The notes under the pieces were generated by a model. The model ran no database searches and was not told the origin of the DNA. It saw nothing but the letters and a program-made list of their open reading frames with translations. From the NCBI GenBank assembly GCA_958402445.1, contig CATXTO010000001.1:124001-188000 (forward strand): 64,000 bases of DNA, in the 5' to 3' direction. The translations under genes and the position numbers were made by a program. Origin of the DNA: an uncultured Eubacteriales bacterium (lineage in GTDB: Bacteria > Bacillota > Clostridia > Oscillospirales > Oscillospiraceae). Positions 18,212 through 26,440 of this stretch are shown here, one piece after another; position 1 is the stretch's first letter, and every line of letters begins with the position of its first letter.

Positions 18212-18659
18212 GCTGGCGAAGCCGGCGGATTTTGACGTGGTCGCCGGCCTGGCCCGGCAAGTCCATGACCTGCATGTGCAGTGGCGGCCGGATATTTTCC
18301 TGGCAACAGAAACGCCTCTGCCTCGGGGAACCTACTTCGAGCTCCTGGAGCGGGAGGGCATCTATGTGCTGCGGCGGAATTATACGGTTCTGGCGTATGC
18401 GGTTGTCTCCATTCAGGAGATGGACCTCCCGGTTTTAGTACCGCGGCGCGTCTGGAAGCTGGAGGAACTCTGTGTGGACGCGAACTTCCGGCGGCAGGGC
18501 TTGGGAAGTCAGTTTTTAAATGGACTGATGGAGCTGGCGCGGCAAGCCGGGTGTACAGACCTACAATTGACCTGCGACCCGCATAACCAGGCAGGCCGTG
18601 CGCTATATGAAAGCCTTGGGATGCAGATAAAAGCCATCCAATACCAAAGAAAGCTTTAG
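18198..18659 (+). CDS. GNAT-family N-acetyltransferase
   Basis: Product of 153 residues with the GNAT fold. The acetyl-CoA-binding motif A is KLEELCVDANFRRQGLGSQFL, here with RRQGLGSQ, and motif B follows as DLQLTCDPHNQAGRALYESLGM. The substrate is unknown. The start was set at 18198 because GGGGGGAG lies just upstream and the family N-terminus then begins at MERIELAKPADF. A strong hairpin follows at 18686-18716. Confidence 0.85.
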   Translation: MERIELAKPADFDVVAGLARQVHDLHVQWRPDIFLATETPLPRGTYFELLEREGIYVLRRNYTVLAYAVVSIQEMDLPVLVPRRVWKLEELCVDANFRRQGLGSQFLNGLMELARQAGCTDLQLTCDPHNQAGRALYESLGMQIKAIQYQRKL

Positions 18660-18685
18660 CTATCTCAGTCAGAGGGGAAAATCGT

Positions 18686-18716
18686 GCGAAAGAAAACCCT
18701 GGCGGTTTTCTTTCGC
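18686..18716 (+). terminator. perfect 13-bp hairpin after the GNAT gene
   Basis: Arms GCGAAAGAAAACC (18686-18698) and GGTTTTCTTTCGC (18704-18716) flank a 5-base loop. There is no clear T tract, so it may be a terminator or a structured repeat. Confidence 0.55.
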
Positions 18717-18728
18717 GTTCAAGCAAAA

Positions 18729-18937
18729 GACTTTTTGAAACTTTTTGAAAAGTCCAGCATTCTGTCAAAAGCCTGGCAGAGTTTGCGCCCGCAGGTGATG
18801 AAAAGATACAGATCATTTTCCACCGCGACATATGCGTAGCGGAAAACACCACGCAGGCTGCAAGTGTACGAGTTGTGCGCCGCAGGCGCACGACTGGTGC
18901 ATGGAGCAGACTGTGATTTCTGGACTGCATCTCTGTC
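18729..18937. other. intergenic remnant with a 10-bp tandem repeat
   Basis: The sequence ACTTTTTGAA occurs twice in tandem at about 18729-18748. The rest contains only short interrupted frames and a small hairpin (TGCGCCGCAGGCGCAC near 18887). I see no gene with a convincing start here. Confidence 0.4.
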
Positions 18938-19194
18938 TTCCAGCTCGACGGGCGGGAATACAGGCTCGCGACCTACAATGGGGTGAAAATCAGCGCTGTA
19001 AGCCGGGTACAATCACGCCGGTATCAGTTGAACGTTTTGGTGGTCTGCAAAGACGGGCATGCTTTATATGCGCTGCAGCAGGGTACAATGACACGTACCA
19101 TTCACGAGAATGCTGCCTGTCCCACCCGGTTTGGTTTTCTGACGGGAGCACCGTATTACTCAACGAGAAAAGCAATTGTACAGGATATGAATAA
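18938..19194 (+). pseudogene. possible 3' remnant of a tocopherol-cyclase-like gene
   Basis: One frame reads FQLDGREYRLATYNG, LNVLVVCKDGHALYA and MTRTIHENAACPTRF up to about 19130. The expected continuation then appears in another frame (FSDGSTVLLNEKSN), so a frameshift is likely. The pattern recalls the C-terminal end of tocopherol-cyclase-related proteins in Firmicutes. That match is from memory and is not tested. No start codon with a ribosome-binding site is present, and the upstream domains are absent. Confidence 0.3.
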
Positions 19195-19828
19195 GTATTT
19201 TCTTCTAAAAAATATAATTTCGCATCTGCTGGACCGAGAATTTATTTGACAAAAACGTCATGGGTTCGAATTTGATTGTTTTTATGATTTGGTTTTAAGC
19301 CTTTTTCTGATTGTTTGTGGCTTCTGTGGCTTGCACCAACTAGCTTGCTAAGGAAATATTTTGATTTAATCCTATATTTTCCTTTAAACAAAGGTCCCCA
19401 AAGTAACTGCAAAACATAGTGCAAAATTGTCAAGTACAAATGCTTCGTTTTGCGTTTGATTCGTTTCGGGCGCAAACAAAACTTCTTGTATTTTCGGTTA
19501 TTTCCCTCTGGTGCAACGAGGAAATGCTACTGTGCGGAAATGGCAAAATGCGGAACAGAAACGGGCAAGCGCTTGATGCACTTGCCCGTTTGCAGCGCGC
19601 AGATTATGCGCTCGGCTGCTTATAGAATGAGCATGGCATCTACGCGCCACGCTTCATTCCAAAGGAATGGCGCGTAAGTTTTCTATAACTCATTTCTTAT
19701 AATTATACGCTTCTGTTTCAAAGATAGCAAAGATTGCTTCGATGGGTAACCGCAGGTTGCCTGATCGATAATGCCCGCATGACGGAATACAATATAGACA
19801 GCCATTTTTAGAGAAGGAGGCTATCCAA
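19195..19828. other. AT-rich intergenic stretch with hairpins, no gene seen
   Basis: No convincing coding region lies here. There are two hairpins: AAACGGGCAAG (19559-19569) pairing with CTTGCCCGTTT (19581-19591), and ACGCGCCA pairing with TGGCGCGT near 19640-19675. The stretch after 19690 leads into the ribosome-binding site (AGAAGGAGG) of the flavodoxin-like gene. Confidence 0.45.
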
Positions 19829-20224
19829 ATGCAAGTCTACTATTTCACCCGCACGGGGCGCAGTAAGAAGATTGCCGATGAATTGGCGGCAAAGCAGGGG
19901 GGCTCACCCCGCATTATTCACGATGGAAAGAACTGGAACGGTCCCATCGGCTGGCTGAGAGCCGGTTTTTACAGCATGAAAGGGAAATGCCTGCCCGCCA
20001 GCTATGAAAAGCCCGAAGTTGGTGAGACGGTGGCGGTGGTGTTTCCCGTCTGGGCGGACAGCTTTCCGCCCGTAGTTCGTACCTTCGTGCAGGAGGTGGG
20101 CCGTAACAACATCATCGCCGTTCCTACCTCGCTGGGCAGCACACTGAAGGACCGTGAGGGCTTTCAGAAGATCATCGATCTGGTGGGCAAGAAAATTTCC
20201 CCACCGGTGGAACCTTTATGCTGA
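19829..20224 (+). CDS. flavodoxin-like protein
   Basis: Product of 131 residues resembling short flavodoxin-fold proteins: the phosphate-binding loop is YYFTRTGRSKKIADELA near the N-terminus, and VVFPVWADSFPPVVRTFV is the typical central segment. The predicted cofactor is FMN, with electron transfer as the likely role. AGAAGGAGG precedes the ATG. It overlaps the following RNase Z-like gene by 7 bases. The partner proteins are not evident. Confidence 0.75.
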   Translation: MQVYYFTRTGRSKKIADELAAKQGGSPRIIHDGKNWNGPIGWLRAGFYSMKGKCLPASYEKPEVGETVAVVFPVWADSFPPVVRTFVQEVGRNNIIAVPTSLGSTLKDREGFQKIIDLVGKKISPPVEPLC

Positions 20225-21117
20225 CCGTATGCCTGCCGGGTACCGGCGGGATGCTGCCGCTGCCGGAACGGTGGCTCTCCTGCTGCTGGATGGAATATCA
20301 GGGGAAGGCCGTGTTGATTGACTGCGGGGAGGGCACGCAGATCGCCCTGCGGGAGGCTGGATGCAGGCTGAGTCATTTGGAGACGGTTTTGCTCACCCAT
20401 TTTCACGCCGACCATGTCATGGGCCTGCCGGGACTGCTGCTGTCACTGGGGAATACCCGGCGCACCGAGCCCTTGCGCATCGCGGGCCCGGCCGGACTGG
20501 GAGAACTGCTGTCCGCGCTTCTGGTGGTGGCTCCACTACCCTTTCCGCTTCTGATGGTAGAGCTTTCCCCTGGCGCTGTGCTTCCTGGCTGGGAGGGCCT
20601 GACCATGACCTGCCGGGAGCTCGACCACAGAGTAGCATGTTACGGCTGGAGAATTAAAATTGCGCGCAAACCGGTTTTCAATCCTGAGAAGGCAAAACAG
20701 CTCAATATCCCGCAGCGATTTTACCGGACACTCCATGCCGGAGAATCGGTCACGTTGGGAGACGGGCGGCTGATACTTCCGGAGCAGGTGCTGGACGGCC
20801 AGCGCGAACCGATCATCGTCAGCTATTCCACGGACACCCGCCCAGTAAAAGCGGTGGCGGAACTGGGGAAAGACGCCGGACTGATGATCGCAGAGGGCCT
20901 CCATGGGGAGGGTAGCGAAGCGGAAAAGGCCCATGAAAAAGGCCACATGGTATTTGATGAAGCCGCACAGCTCGCAAAAGAGGCCGGCGCGGAGCGTCTC
21001 TGGCTCACTCATTACAGCCCGGCGCTCACTGATCCCCAGGCGGCAGTGGCCTTTGTCCGGGAGTATTTTCCCGAGGTTGTTGCGGCGTACGACGGTATCC
21101 GGCTCGAATTGGGATAG
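20218..21117 (+). CDS. MBL-fold hydrolase, ribonuclease Z-like
   Basis: Metallo-beta-lactamase-fold protein of 299 residues. The dinuclear zinc motif is LLTHFHADHVMGLPG, and the tail has SYSTDTRPVKAV, GHMVFDEAAQLAKEAGA and LTHYSPAL. The DCGEGTQ motif near residue 40 is characteristic of RNase Z, which trims tRNA 3' ends. The opening GTGG with PERWLSCC departs from the usual GTSSGVPT loop, so tRNA processing is likely but not certain. It overlaps the flavodoxin-like gene. Confidence 0.82.
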   Translation: MLTVCLPGTGGMLPLPERWLSCCWMEYQGKAVLIDCGEGTQIALREAGCRLSHLETVLLTHFHADHVMGLPGLLLSLGNTRRTEPLRIAGPAGLGELLSALLVVAPLPFPLLMVELSPGAVLPGWEGLTMTCRELDHRVACYGWRIKIARKPVFNPEKAKQLNIPQRFYRTLHAGESVTLGDGRLILPEQVLDGQREPIIVSYSTDTRPVKAVAELGKDAGLMIAEGLHGEGSEAEKAHEKGHMVFDEAAQLAKEAGAERLWLTHYSPALTDPQAAVAFVREYFPEVVAAYDGIRLELG

Positions 21118-21128
21118 GAAGACCGCAA

Positions 21129-21275
21129 ATGGTGATGTCAAGGGGCTACGATCCGAAGGATGCGGCGGCGTTCGACCCAAAGGCACAGGAGAAGCTGAAT
21201 TTTGCCGATCAGGAGCTCCGCTTTCTGCTGAACCGGGGCTACGGCGCACGCTATGTGTGCTGTTGGCACACATAG
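21129..21275 (+). pseudogene. DUF434-like gene remnant, truncated
   Basis: A 48-residue frame starts at an ATG and reads RGYDPKDAAAFDPKAQEK and ELRFLLNRGYGARYV before stopping. This resembles the N-terminal end of DUF434 proteins, which normally continue for more than 150 residues (from memory, untested). The coding frame stops inside a perfect hairpin at 21244-21282. It follows the RNase Z-like gene by 11 bases. Confidence 0.45.
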
Positions 21276-21282
21276 CGTGCGC
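21244..21282. repeat. perfect 17-bp hairpin interrupting the DUF434-like frame
   Basis: Arms are 21244-21260 (GCGCACGCTATGTGTGC) and 21266-21282, with loop TGTTG. The pairing is perfect over 17 bp. It has no T tract and sits at the break point of the truncated frame, so it may be an inserted palindromic repeat rather than a terminator. Confidence 0.7.
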
Positions 21283-21336
21283 GCAATAGACTGCAATCCT
21301 TTTGCCAAAATGCCCGCAGGGTTTTGGGAAGCCGAG

Positions 21337-21369
21337 AAGGGAGAGCTCGCAGGCGGCGAGTTCTCCCTT
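21337..21369. terminator. hairpin downstream of dapA
   Basis: Arms 21337-21350 and 21356-21369 pair over 14 bases with one G-U type mismatch. It lies 22 bases after the dapA stop on the minus strand and could serve both directions. Confidence 0.5.
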
Positions 21370-21390
21370 TGCAGGATAGAAGCTATTGAC

Positions 21391-22266
21391 TTAGGAGGCG
21401 CCCAGCGCAGTTTTAAGCCGCAAAAGGCCGGCCTCGCTCATATCCGTGAGCGGCAGGCGACAGTGCCCTACATCTATGCCAGCCAACCGCAGGGCGGTTT
21501 TCATGGGGATCGGATTGACCTCACAGAATAGGGCGTCGATCAGCGGCATCAGAGCGGCCTGCAGATCCGCAGCCTCTCGATACCGCCCGGCCATGCAAAG
21601 ACCCACCAGCCGGTTTGTGGTTTCCGGGTACAAATTAGACAAAACAGAGATCACGCCCTGGCCGCCCATAGCCATAATCGGTACAATCTGGTCGTCGTTG
21701 CCAGACCAAATAAAGAAATCGCTGCCGCAGGCCTGGCGAATCCGCGCTATCTTTACGATATCGCCGCTGGCTTCCTTCACACCGCAAATGTTGGGGTGCT
21801 CCGACAAGGCCTGATAGACAGAAATGGGAATATCCACACCCGTACGGGAGGGTACGTTGTATAAAATGCAGGGCAGTTCAACACTCTCAGCGATAGCGGT
21901 ATAGTGGGCCACCAATCCGGCTGGCGTCGCTTTGTTATAATAGGGCGTAACCAGAAGCAGCCCGTCAACGCCCCGCTTTTCCGCCTCCTGGCTCAAGGCG
22001 ATGGCATGGGCGGTGTGGTTGGAGCCGGTCCCGGCGATTACCTTGCACCGACCATGTACGTATTCCACTGTATGTTCGATGAGCTCCAGCTTTTCGGCGT
22101 CGGTCATGGTGGCGGACTCGCCCGTGGTACCGCATACGACAATAGCGGAGACGCCCCCGTTGAGCTGATGGTCCAGTAGCTGGTCATAGACTTCGTAGTT
22201 AATAAAATCGATCCGAAACGGCGTGACAATGGCGGTACATACGCCGCGAAATAGTGGTTGATTCAT
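21391..22266 (-). CDS. dapA: 4-hydroxy-tetrahydrodipicolinate synthase
   Basis: Lysine/diaminopimelate pathway aldolase of 291 residues that condenses pyruvate with aspartate semialdehyde. Family motifs are VVCGTTGESATM, LLVTPYYNKATP, ILYNVPSRTGVD (catalytic Tyr) and the Schiff-base Lys in GVKEASGD near residue 162. The start is the ATG at 22266, preceded on this strand by GAAGGAG; the frame is open 14 codons further. It is transcribed away from queA. Diaminopimelate feeds peptidoglycan and, in spore formers, dipicolinate. Confidence 0.94.
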   Translation of the reverse strand: MNQPLFRGVCTAIVTPFRIDFINYEVYDQLLDHQLNGGVSAIVVCGTTGESATMTDAEKLELIEHTVEYVHGRCKVIAGTGSNHTAHAIALSQEAEKRGVDGLLLVTPYYNKATPAGLVAHYTAIAESVELPCILYNVPSRTGVDIPISVYQALSEHPNICGVKEASGDIVKIARIRQACGSDFFIWSGNDDQIVPIMAMGGQGVISVLSNLYPETTNRLVGLCMAGRYREAADLQAALMPLIDALFCEVNPIPMKTALRLAGIDVGHCRLPLTDMSEAGLLRLKTALGAS

Positions 22267-22316
22267 ACGCTCACTCCTTCGTTTCCAGTGTATGCGGAGG
22301 AAGGCCATTTTGTCAG

Positions 22317-22345
22317 TTGAAAATTCCCCGCTCCTGCACTATAAT
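22317..22345 (+). promoter_or_regulatory. promoter of queA
   Basis: TTGAAA at 22317-22322 and TATAAT at 22340-22345 are separated by 17 bases, about 43 bases before the TTG start. Confidence 0.75.
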
Positions 22346-22388
22346 ACCTATGCACCTTCCTATTTTTTCATTCTCTTGGAGGCTTTCT

Positions 22389-23411
22389 TTGAAAACACAT
22401 GATTTTTGGTATGATTTACCGGAGGAGTTAATTGCCCAGACCCCCTTGGAACGCCGGGACGGTTCCCGGCTATTGGTGCTGAATCGCGTCACGGGTGCAA
22501 TGGAACACCGGCACTTTTTTGACATTGCAGACTACCTGCTGCCTGGCGACTGCCTGGTTATGAACGATTCCCGTGTGCTTCCCGCCCGGCTCCTGGGGCG
22601 CCGACCCACGGGCGGCGCCGTAGAGGTGCTGTTGTTGCGGGACCTGGGAGAGGGACTTTGGGAATGTCTGACTAAGCCGGGGCGGAAGACGCTGCCAGGA
22701 CAGGCGATTCTCTTTGGCGCGGGCGAGCTCTCCGCCACGGTGGAGGCTGTACAAGACGATGGCAATCGGCTGATTCGATTTCATTATCAGGGCATTTTTT
22801 TGGAGGTTTTGGAACGCCTGGGAAAAATGCCCCTGCCCCCCTATATTAAGGAGGAGTTACAGGACCAGGAGCGGTACCAGACGGTGTATTCCAGAGAGGT
22901 GGGTTCCGCTGCCGCGCCCACCGCGGGCCTGCATTTTACAAAAGAGCTGCTGGAGCGACTTGCCGCGAAGGGGGTTCGGGAGGCCTATGTCACCCTGCAT
23001 GTGGGGCTCGGTACATTTCGACCCGTGAAGGCGGAGGAGATTTCAGGGCATCACATGCACAGTGAGCTGTGTATGCTCAATGAGGAAAATGCCCGATTGC
23101 TCAACGAGACCCGGCAGGCGGGGGGCAGGATTGTCTGCGTGGGAACTACCTCCTGCCGGACCCTAGAGTCCCTGGTCCGAGAGAACGGGAGCTTTGCCGC
23201 TGGAAGCAGATGGACCGACATTTTTATCTACCCTGGTTATCAGTTTCAGGCCATGGACGCTTTGATCACCAACTTTCATTTGCCGGAGAGTACGCTGGTA
23301 ATGCTGGTATCCGCTTTCTCCAGCCGGGAAATTATTCTCAACGCCTACGCGGAGGCCGTGCGACGGCGTTATCGTTTTTTCTCCTTTGGGGACGCAATGC
23401 TGATCCTATGA
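22389..23411 (+). CDS. queA: S-adenosylmethionine:tRNA ribosyltransferase-isomerase
   Basis: Queuosine-pathway enzyme of 340 residues that transfers and isomerises the ribosyl group of SAM onto the 7-deazaguanine of tRNA. Signatures are FWYDLPEELIAQTPLERRDGSRLL, shown in part, EVLLLRDLG, SAAAPTAGLHFT, HVGLGTFRPV and ITNFHLPESTLVMLVSAF. The start is a TTG at 22389 with GGAGG six bases upstream; this gives the normal family length. A promoter lies directly upstream and a terminator follows at 23431. Confidence 0.95.
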   Translation: MKTHDFWYDLPEELIAQTPLERRDGSRLLVLNRVTGAMEHRHFFDIADYLLPGDCLVMNDSRVLPARLLGRRPTGGAVEVLLLRDLGEGLWECLTKPGRKTLPGQAILFGAGELSATVEAVQDDGNRLIRFHYQGIFLEVLERLGKMPLPPYIKEELQDQERYQTVYSREVGSAAAPTAGLHFTKELLERLAAKGVREAYVTLHVGLGTFRPVKAEEISGHHMHSELCMLNEENARLLNETRQAGGRIVCVGTTSCRTLESLVRENGSFAAGSRWTDIFIYPGYQFQAMDALITNFHLPESTLVMLVSAFSSREIILNAYAEAVRRRYRFFSFGDAMLIL

Positions 23412-23430
23412 GTAAGAATGGCGAATCGGA

Positions 23431-23476
23431 CAAACCCGCAAAAGCGCAGGCAGACTGTGTTTTTGCGGGTTTTGTT
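23431..23476 (+). terminator. terminator of queA
   Basis: AACCCGCAAAA near 23433-23443 pairs with TTTTGCGGGTT near 23461-23471, followed by TTGTTCT. Confidence 0.65.
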
Positions 23477-23615
23477 CTATCCGTAATCAAATGCATAATC
23501 TGGACAGACAATATAAGTATGAGGATGGCGGTTTTCGCTTTTCGGTAGCGGCTTTTTGGGCCATTGAAACCAAATCAAAATCAAACGGTGTTATGCTATT
23601 TCTGGAGGTGTGCCG

Positions 23616-24308
23616 ATGAATGCGAATATATTAATCGTAGAAGACGAGGCAGAAATACAGAATATCCTGAAAGAGCTTCTGACAGATGCGGGGTATTCAA
23701 CGGATGTCGCCAGCGACGGGCTGGAGGGCATTACCGCCTTCCGGCAAAAGTCCTACGACCTCGTCCTGCTCGACCTTATGCTGGTTTCCAAGCTGACATC
23801 CGGTGATTTCAAGCCGTTGAGGCGAACCGCCGACTTAAGCGTCCTGGTACAGGAGTGCCTGGGCCTTTACGAGCCGTTGGCATCCAAAAAACACATTGTA
23901 CTGGACAGCAACAACTTGGAAAGCGTTCCCTTGGAGGTGGATAAAAAGCTGTTTGAAAAGGCGCTTTCCAATCTGGTGAACAACGCAATCTTGTATTCTC
24001 CTGCGGGTGAAAGGATCACCGTTGCGCTGACATCAAAGTCTTTGACGATAGAAAACACCGGCGTACAGATTCCGGAGGGAAAGCTGCCGGACTTGTTCGC
24101 CCCGCTGACCCGCGTGGAAGAATCCCGCAGCAAAAACACCGGCGGCAGCGGTCTGGGCCTCTATATCGTAAAGACCATCTTGGATTTCCACGGTTTGCCC
24201 TGCGGCATACAAAACATTGAAAATGGCGTTCGCTTTACCATTTATCTTCATCAAAACCAAAACGATATTAAATCGAATCTAAGAGTAAACCGTCCTAATG
24301 TATACTGA
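23616..24308 (+). pseudogene. response regulator fused to kinase C-terminus by internal deletion
   Basis: The ATG at 23616 follows GGAGG. Residues 1-52 read as the start of a receiver domain (ILIVEDEAEIQ, then the phospho-acceptor in LVLLDLML). At that point the frame jumps directly to the C-terminal part of a histidine kinase: ALSNLVNNAILYSP (N box) and GGSGLGLYIV (G box). The rest of the receiver, the DNA-binding domain and the kinase sensor and His box are missing. An in-frame deletion between a regulator gene and its neighbouring kinase gene explains this. The product of 230 residues probably has no regulatory output. Confidence 0.7.
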
Positions 24309-24336
24309 GCTCATCAGATACGAAAGGACGGTTTTT
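24287..24336 (+). terminator. terminator after the regulator-kinase fusion
   Basis: AAACCGTCCT (24287-24296) pairs with AGGACGGTTT (24325-24334) and is followed by TTTCTT. It begins before the stop codon of the fusion gene. Confidence 0.6.
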
Positions 24337-24451
24337 CTTATGAATGTTGATAGACAGCCACTTTTTTGCACCGGCGAAACCGGGGGTGCCATTGGGTTAA
24401 AACCAAGAAATCTAAAATTGAATGGAATGTGGAGGGAGTAAAACCAGGAAC

Positions 24452-25132
24452 ATGATGAGAATGGAAAATCTGCAATACGCCTACCAACCCGGAAAACCGG
24501 TGTTGAGAGGTATCACAGCGGAACTGAAAGCCGGGAAGCTATACGCGATCCTCGGGCCATCCGGCTGTGGAAAAACAACGTTGCTCTCTCTGCTGGGAGG
24601 CCTCGACAGCCCGACGGACGGCAAAATATTTTTTATGGAACAGGATATTGAGCAAGGCGGCCTGATGAAACACCGCAAGGAGCACGTGTCCTTTATCTTT
24701 CAGAGCTATAATCTAATCGACTATTTAACTCCGACGGAAAATGTTTCCCTGACCTCTCATCTGCCGGCGCTGCCTGTTTTGGAAAAGCTGGGGCTGACCA
24801 AAGAGGAAGCAAAGCGTAACGTGCTCAAGCTGTCAGGCGGCCAGCAGCAGCGGGTGGCCATTGCCCGCGCATTGGCAAGCGAAGCGCCCGTGATTCTGGC
24901 AGATGAGCCAACCGGAAACCTGGATGAGGACACTGCGGCGGAGATCGTAGAAATACTGAAGAAAAGCGCCCACCAAATGAACAAATGCGTGGTGATGGTC
25001 ACCCATTCCAATGAACTGGCAAAACAGGCTGACGTCATTTTCAAGCTGCGCAAGGGTAGCGTTCAGATATTTAAACGGATGCAGGACGGCATATCGGCAC
25101 ACGCAGATTCCGAAAAGGAGAAGTTACCATGA
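24452..25132 (+). CDS. ABC transporter ATPase, peptide-antibiotic export type
   Basis: ATP-binding subunit of 226 residues. Walker A is GPSGCGKTTL, the Q loop is IFQSYNLIDYL, the signature is LSGGQQQRVAIARAL, Walker B is VILADEPTGNLD, and the H loop is VMVTHS. The subgroup resembles BceA/LolD/MacB ATPases that work with FtsX-type permeases. It overlaps the following permease gene by 4 bases. Regulator-kinase remnants lie upstream, as in bacitracin-resistance-type modules. The start could also be 24455 or 24461. Confidence 0.88.
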   Translation: MMRMENLQYAYQPGKPVLRGITAELKAGKLYAILGPSGCGKTTLLSLLGGLDSPTDGKIFFMEQDIEQGGLMKHRKEHVSFIFQSYNLIDYLTPTENVSLTSHLPALPVLEKLGLTKEEAKRNVLKLSGGQQQRVAIARALASEAPVILADEPTGNLDEDTAAEIVEILKKSAHQMNKCVVMVTHSNELAKQADVIFKLRKGSVQIFKRMQDGISAHADSEKEKLP

Positions 25133-26427
25133 GTCCATTCAAACGCGCTTTTTTCTATATCACAAGAAAACGGGGGAAAACTCTCTTGCTGACCCTCCTG
25201 ATTCTTGTCATTTCAACGCTCGTATTATGCGGGCTTGCTTCGTTGGACGCGGAGGAACAGCAATCCTCCGATTTGCGGGGCGCCACCGGCACCAGCTTCA
25301 CGGTGGAAAGTGTGTCGTCTTGGGGGAATGAGGAAAAGGACGATCAGGGCAGCGGCAAGACCAACACATCGGAGCTTATTTCAAAAGACATGGTGAATCA
25401 GATCGCCGGTGTCAGCGGCATCAAGGGACATAACGCAGTCTATGAGACCGTGCTGAGGATGGTCGACCTGAACGACAAGCCCTATCAAAGCGGAAGCACC
25501 GTCGGCGGCGTTGCCAACCAGTTCCGCAGCTTTGGCTCCATCAATTCCGAGTATTCCTCCTACTTCTTAGCGAATCAATTGGCGCTGACAGAAGGGCGGC
25601 ACCTGACTCAAAAGGATCAAAACGGGATTATCATCAGCGAAGACGTAGCGAAACAGAACGGCCTAAAAGTAGGGGATAAAATTAAAGCGGTAAACGACCC
25701 CCAAAGCGGAGATCCCTATGTCGAGCTTGAAATTGTGGGCATTTTTAAAGTGATCGCGGATCAAGAAGATGCAAAGGACAAGTGGAGCTTGGACGCCTGG
25801 TATAATTATTCGAGCTATGCTTTCATTTCGATGGGCGCCATGGAAAAAATCCTGGCCAACTACCAAATAGATGGCCCCAACAAAGGATATGGTTCAGCGG
25901 ATTTCTATGTGGACGATCCGCAGCAGTTGGAGCGCATCATTCAGGAGGTATAGGAAATCGGCGGCATAAACTGGAAGAATTTCAGAATTACGGCCAACAA
26001 TAAGGTCTATGAGCGTACGGCGGGCGCTATGTCCGATATCAGCTCTCTGATCAGGACCTTAATTATTGTAATCGTCCTCATCAGCATGGGAATTGTGACG
26101 CTGATTCTCAGCATGTGGTTAAAAGGCAGGATCCGTGAGACAGGTATCTTATTGGCGGCCGGGATCTCCAGAGCCTCCATCCTGTTCCAACATATTTTGG
26201 AAGTTGGGATGATCGCTGTCATTAGCTTCCCGCTGTCCTACCTGTTCAGCCAGGCGATAGCCAGCGGCATCGGAGGTTTATTTGGGAAAACAGGCGTTAC
26301 CGTATCGGCAGAGCACTTTGAATTGGTATGCGGATTGGGTTCGCTTCTTTTAGCGACGGCAATCCTAGTGTCCTGTATTCCGATGCTGCGCCTGAAGCCA
26401 AAAGAAATCTTATCAAAAATGAGCTGA
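25129..26427 (+). pseudogene. FtsX-like permease gene split by an in-frame nonsense codon
   Basis: Translation from the ATG at 25129 gives an MacB/FtsX-type permease: N-terminal span (KTLLLTLLILVISTLVL), an extracellular domain, and a stop (TAG) at 25951-25953. The same frame continues without another break through EIGGINWKNFRI to three C-terminal spans and the typical LRLKPKEILSKMS ending. The neighbouring paralogue has a Lys at the equivalent position (EKVKDIPGVDWES), so an AAG to TAG change is a simple explanation. Restored length would be about 432 residues. The first half alone lacks the translocating spans. Confidence 0.85.
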
Positions 26428-26440
26428 TGGGGGGAAATCT

